Notes under the pieces: generated by a model
What the model was told of the DNA's origin: nothing
What the model saw: only the letters and a program-made list of their open reading frames with translations
Database searches by the model: none
In this document: positions 38,771-41,458 of the stretch, in pieces
Layout: the number at the start of each line of letters is the position of its first letter
Position numbering within the stretch: the stretch's first letter is position 1
Source: a virus
Direction: 5' to 3' (one strand)
Length of the DNA: 41,458 nt
Virus record (IMG/VR): IMGVR_UViG_3300008110_000127
Coordinates: 1 to 41,458 of that record
Program-made: the position numbers and the translations under genes

Positions 38771-38898
38771 TTTATTTTTACTACTTTATTCCCTTTTAGT
38801 ATTAACCATCCACCTTTTTTATTCCCCGCTACATGATAACCTTTTATATCATTTAGAGCAGCGTATATAACTGCCTGATCATATTCTTTAAATATCAT
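38758..38898 (-). CDS. Small hypothetical early protein (46 aa)
   Basis: ATG at 38898, TAA at 38760. MIFKEYDQAVIYAALNDIKG, then YHVAGNKKGGWLILKGNKVV and a short end. Alpha/beta, with a basic GNKKGGWLILKGN hairpin. It overlaps the genes on both sides, which supports translation. Function unknown. Confidence 0.5.
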   Translation of the reverse strand: MIFKEYDQAVIYAALNDIKGYHVAGNKKGGWLILKGNKVVKIKCLN

Positions 38899-39040
38899 CT
38901 AACACCCATTTTAGTACATTAATTTTTTCATTCGCTACCAATATAGCAATATCTCCCTCGGTAGGATTTTCTCTCTTAATTTGTGAAATCCAATTCTCTA
39001 ATTCTACAATCAATAGTATAATATCTCTTTCAGTCCTCAT
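38888..39040 (-). CDS. Small hypothetical helical protein (50 aa)
   Basis: ATG at 39040, TAA at 38890. MRTERDIILLIVELENWISQ, IKRENPTEGDIAILVANEKI and NVLKWVLDDI: a helical hairpin. Eleven-base overlap with the next gene and 2-nt spacing to the upstream stop. Function unknown. Confidence 0.5.
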   Translation of the reverse strand: MRTERDIILLIVELENWISQIKRENPTEGDIAILVANEKINVLKWVLDDI

Positions 39041-39042
39041 AT

Positions 39043-39201
39043 TTAGCTCTTTAGTCGTTCCCTAAAAATATGTTCAAACGTTTCATTAAATCCATAATCT
39101 CCCCTAACAGTATACTTTACACCTTTAGGTTTTAGATCACCATCACGATTAATTTTTCCGGAATTAATGTTAAATACTTTTCGAATAATATCAGTAACCA
39201 T
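39043..39201 (-). CDS. Small hypothetical basic protein (52 aa)
   Basis: ATG at 39201, TAA at 39045. MVTDIIRKVFNINSGKINRD, GDLKPKGVKYTVRGDYGFNE and TFEHIFRERLKS. Basic and compact; the middle reads like a beta hairpin. It lies 30 nt after the coiled-coil gene stop. Function unknown. Confidence 0.5.
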   Translation of the reverse strand: MVTDIIRKVFNINSGKINRDGDLKPKGVKYTVRGDYGFNETFEHIFRERLKS

Positions 39202-39231
39202 AGTTTTTTATATTTTAGTTTTAAATTAATA

Positions 39232-39999
39232 TTAAGCTAATACTTCTTTTGGAGCTAGTAGATTAGAATATCTAATAATAAATCTTTCTAAATGCATCAA
39301 TCTAACAGTTGCTGTAGTAAAATCTTCATCTCTATGACCAATATATTTTACAACTACTGATTTATTTTTAGTAGATAACAACTTAATATAAGAAAGATAT
39401 CTAGATTCTTTATTATTGATATCTAATGTTGCAAATTGATCCATTTTGAAATGTACTCCTTCTTTAAGTATATCATACATTTCCTCTTTTTCAATTTCTC
39501 TTAGAGATAATTTTAGTTCACGTAATTCTTTTTCTAGAATACCTATTTCACGATAAACCTCTTCGGTTTCATTACTACGATTTTTCATTAGAATATTCCA
39601 ACCTGAAAGAATATCACTTTTATTATCAAGTAACATTTGACCTACTTTACCAATAATAACCATTCTATTCAATTCAAAATCACCACTTGTATTTGTAGAA
39701 TAGAAAGAAGTTGAAATAACTCTCTCTTTTTCTTCCCCAAAAGAATAGGATGGCATATGAATTCTAAAACTAACCAATTCTTCTCTATAGATACCATCTC
39801 TTAGAGCACAAATTGTAAATGTATCATATGCATACCTCAAAAAATACTCTTCAGATACGATATTATGTTGGTATAGAAATGGAGTAATAAATGCAGATTC
39901 TAGATCTTGATAAGTTTTATTAATAATCTCTACTTTCTGATCTAGAAATGATATTTTCTGTTTTACTTCTTGGATTTGATTTTCAATTACACTTTTCAT
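39232..39999 (-). CDS. Coiled-coil early protein (~255 aa)
   Basis: The largest gene of the early region. With start at 39999 (MKSVIENQIQEVKQKISFLD) it opens with a coiled coil. A central alpha/beta part follows (EEYFLRYAYDTFTICALRDG, IYREELVSFRIHMPSY), then a second long coiled coil (EEVYREIGILEKELRELKLS). The end is basic (SVVVKYIGHRDEDFTTATVR). I do not recognise the family. First gene after cassette F; an ATG 6 nt upstream belongs to the box AATAATGGTTATG. Confidence 0.65.
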   Translation of the reverse strand: MKSVIENQIQEVKQKISFLDQKVEIINKTYQDLESAFITPFLYQHNIVSEEYFLRYAYDTFTICALRDGIYREELVSFRIHMPSYSFGEEKERVISTSFYSTNTSGDFELNRMVIIGKVGQMLLDNKSDILSGWNILMKNRSNETEEVYREIGILEKELRELKLSLREIEKEEMYDILKEGVHFKMDQFATLDINNKESRYLSYIKLLSTKNKSVVVKYIGHRDEDFTTATVRLMHLERFIIRYSNLLAPKEVLA

Positions 40000-40029
40000 A
40001 ACCATTATTATTTATTTTTTATTATATAA

Positions 40030-40046
40030 TATAACACCGTGTTATA
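40030..40046. promoter_or_regulatory. Palindrome TATAACACCGTGTTATA in leader F
   Basis: Identical to 38434-38450. It lies downstream of the first leader hairpin TTGAGC/GCTCAA (40063-40068 and 40051-40056) and upstream of the start box. Confidence 0.6.
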
Positions 40047-40073
40047 TCAATTGAGCCTAAACGCTCAACACTG

Positions 40074-40104
40074 TAAATCTACGCTGAATTCCTCAGGAAA
40101 CCAA
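40074..40104 (-). promoter_or_regulatory. Early promoter cassette F
   Basis: Minus-strand TTGG (TTG 40104-40102), 20 nt, TAGATTTAC (box 40081-40074), then AGTGTTG. The -33 box lies between CCTC and GAGG arms. Drives the five genes from 39999 to 38591. Confidence 0.8.
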
Positions 40105-40123
40105 GCAAGACACGAGGAGCATT

Positions 40124-40139
40124 CGCGAAACAGTTCGCG
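40124..40139. promoter_or_regulatory. Upstream dyad CGCGAA-ACAG-TTCGCG (cassette F)
   Basis: Identical to C and D, again exactly 19 bp upstream of TTG. Confidence 0.7.
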
Positions 40140-40168
40140 CGCTCTTTGCAGGTCTTTCAAACAGAATT

Positions 40169-40432
40169 TTATTTTTTCCATTCGTCATACCCGTAATCTA
40201 AAGCCTTCAAATAGTTAGTGATGGTTAGATTATCTTCTCCACCTCTCAATGCTGCTTCTACTTGCAAGTATCTATAAGCAAATTCCATTACTTCGTACAA
40301 TACACTATCCTCATCTGCACTCCCTACTATATAATCAAATGTTGATTGATATTCAGGAAATTCATCTACTAATTTGTGTTTAAATAACCAAAACCATTCT
40401 TGTAAGTTATTTTCTGCAGTTTGTTGTGTCAT
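40169..40432 (-). CDS. Small hypothetical early protein (87 aa)
   Basis: MTQQTAENNLQEWFWLFKHK, then LVDEFPEYQSTFDYIVGSAD, DSVLYEVMEFAYRYLQVEAA and an acidic helical end. No family recognised. Its start overlaps the upstream stop by 4 nt (ATGA), so translation is coupled. Last gene of the cassette G unit. Confidence 0.6.
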   Translation of the reverse strand: MTQQTAENNLQEWFWLFKHKLVDEFPEYQSTFDYIVGSADEDSVLYEVMEFAYRYLQVEAALRGGEDNLTITNYLKALDYGYDEWKK

Positions 40433-40653
40433 AGTTTTTCTAGTTCTTCTTTTACATATTCCATAAACAATAAATTAAGATTTACTTTCCATTCATCATC
40501 TTCTGAAGAATTATTTTTTCTATTTTTTAATAGGGTAATTACTTCATCTATTGATATTAATGCACATTTCTTTGCTGTATATTCATCAATATATCCTTGA
40601 AAAGTATAAAGTATCATATTATACAATTCTTCCGCTTTTTCTTTAGGTATCAT
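40429..40653 (-). CDS. Small conserved-looking early protein (74 aa)
   Basis: Start at the ATG at 40653: MIPKEKAEELYNMILYTFQG, YIDEYTAKKCALISIDEVIT, then LLKNRKNN and a helical end. A TTG 15 nt upstream would add Met-Lys-Ser-Lys-Asn but is a weaker start. PKEKAEEL...A...A.I..DEII is a pattern I know from many phage genes of unknown function. Confidence 0.65.
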   Translation of the reverse strand: MIPKEKAEELYNMILYTFQGYIDEYTAKKCALISIDEVITLLKNRKNNSSEDDEWKVNLNLLFMEYVKEELEKL

Positions 40654-40657
40654 ATTT

Positions 40658-40945
40658 TTAGACTTCAAGAACTGTGTTTACAAATGGAATAATATTATTT
40701 GAAATGTAGTATTGCATCTTAGCTACGTCTTCATGTGTTTTTTTAGATGCACAATTAAGACAAACTAAATCATATCTGGATTGATGATATTCAATTGAAT
40801 TATCATTTCTACTATCACCTCCTTTTGGTACCAAATATATTCTTCCATTTCCTTCCCCACTATCAATTTCATATTCCGGAAAATTATCATTTACGTACTG
40901 ATAGAATCGGGAATTGATTTGTCTTTTAATTTCAGTTTTGTTCAT
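40658..40945 (-). CDS. Small hypothetical early protein (95 aa)
   Basis: MNKTEIKRQINSRFYQYVND, then EIDSGEGNGRIYLVPKGG, EYHQSRYDLVCLNCASKKTH and a helical end. One C-x-x-C (CLNC) is present, too little for a firm zinc claim. Start box AAATAAAGGTTATG. Function unknown. Confidence 0.6.
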   Translation of the reverse strand: MNKTEIKRQINSRFYQYVNDNFPEYEIDSGEGNGRIYLVPKGGDSRNDNSIEYHQSRYDLVCLNCASKKTHEDVAKMQYYISNNIIPFVNTVLEV

Positions 40946-40963
40946 AACCTTTATTTTTTTATA

Positions 40964-41152
40964 TTAATATTCAATAATTTGATCAGTTGGAATAAGGAAT
41001 GATTCTGTTCCTTCTTCTTTACCATCTAATATAACGATGGCGTGTCTTTTTGAATCTGTTTTACCTATATATCTAAATGTAGTTCTAATGTTACCATAGT
41101 AACTAACATGTATATAATTCTTATCTACTACTAATTCATCTAATTTTTTCAT
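40964..41152 (-). CDS. Small beta-rich early protein (62 aa)
   Basis: MKKLDELVVDKNYIHVSYYG, NIRTTFRYIGKTDSKRHAIV, then ILDGKEEGTESFLIPTDQII. The strand pattern suggests a small SH3-like or OB-like barrel. Start at 41152 within AATAATGGTTATG. First gene after cassette G. Confidence 0.6.
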   Translation of the reverse strand: MKKLDELVVDKNYIHVSYYGNIRTTFRYIGKTDSKRHAIVILDGKEEGTESFLIPTDQIIEY

Positions 41153-41181
41153 AACCATTATTTTTGTTTAAATCAACAATG

Positions 41182-41212
41182 TAAATCTACGAACAAAAAA
41201 GCCGAAAGCCAA
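41182..41212 (-). promoter_or_regulatory. Early promoter cassette G
   Basis: Minus-strand TTGG (TTG 41212-41210), 20 nt, TAGATTTAC (box 41189-41182), then ATTGTTG. The leader is short (hairpin TTGTT/AACAA, 41175-41179 and 41164-41168). The -33 box is the loop of a perfect hairpin (next entry). Drives 41152 to 40169. Confidence 0.8.
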
Positions 41213-41221
41213 GCTTTCGGC
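41201..41221 (-). terminator. Perfect hairpin plus T run overlapping promoter G
   Basis: Minus-strand GCCGAAAGC-TTG-GCTTTCGGC followed by TTTTTTG: a textbook intrinsic terminator for the upstream gene, whose loop is the TTG of cassette G's -33 box. Terminator and promoter share bases. Confidence 0.75.
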
Positions 41222-41231
41222 GGGGAACTTT

Positions 41232-41247
41232 CGCTAAGCAGTTTGCG
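41232..41247. promoter_or_regulatory. Upstream dyad variant CGCTAA-GCAG-TTTGCG (cassette G)
   Basis: Same position (19 bp from TTG) as the other four dyads, with three base changes from the perfect form and weaker symmetry. Confidence 0.55.
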
Positions 41248-41272
41248 CGCTTATTGAAAATCTTGCAACTAT

Positions 41273-41458
41273 TTATTGAAAATTTATATAATCTGCTTTT
41301 ATGGCATCATTTACTTCTTTATTTAGTAATTCTAATTCAGATACCAAACTCTTTAAAAACTCCTGTGACCATAATCCCCAAGTTCTACTATCATTTTCAG
41401 CGAAATAATAGAATCCATCTACTTTAACAAATTCACCTACTATAATACCGTTTGATTT
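41273..41458 (-). CDS. Hypothetical protein, C-terminal end only
   Basis: An open frame enters from the right edge and stops with TAA at 41275, giving 61 residues: SNGIIVGEFVKVDGFYYFAE, NDSRTWGLWSQEFLKSLVSE, LELLNKEVNDAIKADYINFQ. The N-terminus is outside the window. It ends in a helix rich in E and L. It is followed by the dyad and hairpin of cassette G. Function unknown. Confidence 0.6.
   Translation of the reverse strand, partial: KSNGIIVGEFVKVDGFYYFAENDSRTWGLWSQEFLKSLVSELELLNKEVNDAIKADYINFQ

Noticed and set aside
34680-41250. Repeated intergenic cassettes considered as CRISPR repeats or mobile-element ends
   Set aside because: Spacing between copies is irregular and contains genes, the conserved parts are promoter-like, and no cas genes or target duplications are seen.

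Overview
The window is about 41.5 kb of an AT-rich genome that reads as one continuous piece of a T4-like tailed phage (myovirus). The best anchors are a gp25-like and a gp6-like baseplate wedge protein side by side, an OB-fold-type hub/spike candidate, a T4 gp55-like late sigma factor, a primase, a RecB-like nuclease and a head-region gene set of the kind seen in marine and freshwater T4-like phages. Host: the repeated promoter TTG-N20-TAnnTTTA matches the unusual Bacteroidota promoter (TTG and TAnnTTTG about 17-23 nt apart), so a Bacteroidota (perhaps flavobacterial) host is inferred; no host gene is present to prove it.

Layout, which is leftward (minus strand) except for one three-gene module. 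41458-33753: short, mostly unrecognised genes in six small transcription units (probably early). Each unit is headed by a copy of a composite promoter cassette, and most genes start with the box AATAA(A/T)GGTTATG. 33752-33399: non-coding space between converging transcripts, with a strong bidirectional terminator. 32521-33398: a rightward module (two-helix membrane peptide, thioredoxin-like protein, membrane-anchored coiled coil) with its own promoter. 32272-28403: DUF932-like protein, T5orf172 nuclease-like protein, small proteins, HD hydrolase and the late sigma factor. 28369-10660: baseplate, tail and fibre genes, with a glycosyltransferase among them. 10653-8480: GIY-YIG-like protein, primase and nuclease. 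8397-1: head-region genes, including a P-loop kinase and a three-domain enzyme fusion whose N-termini look like T4 capsid-targeting sequences.

The regulatory reading is the most striking part. (i) Seven leftward early promoters share TTGG, an exactly 20-nt spacer and TA(G/T)ATTTAC. Five of them also carry a 16-bp dyad (CGCGAA-ACAG-TTCGCG or a close variant) exactly 19 bp upstream of TTG. All seven leaders begin with a short hairpin whose sequence differs while pairing is kept. (ii) Late genes are preceded by ATATTTATAA, found eight times close to start codons, with a gp55-like sigma factor in the same window as its plausible reader. (iii) Several small genes, and several start codons, were found by reading the sequence with these signals in mind.

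No tRNA, CRISPR array, insertion sequence, integrase or lysis cassette could be supported. All product names come from motif recognition by eye; no database search was run.
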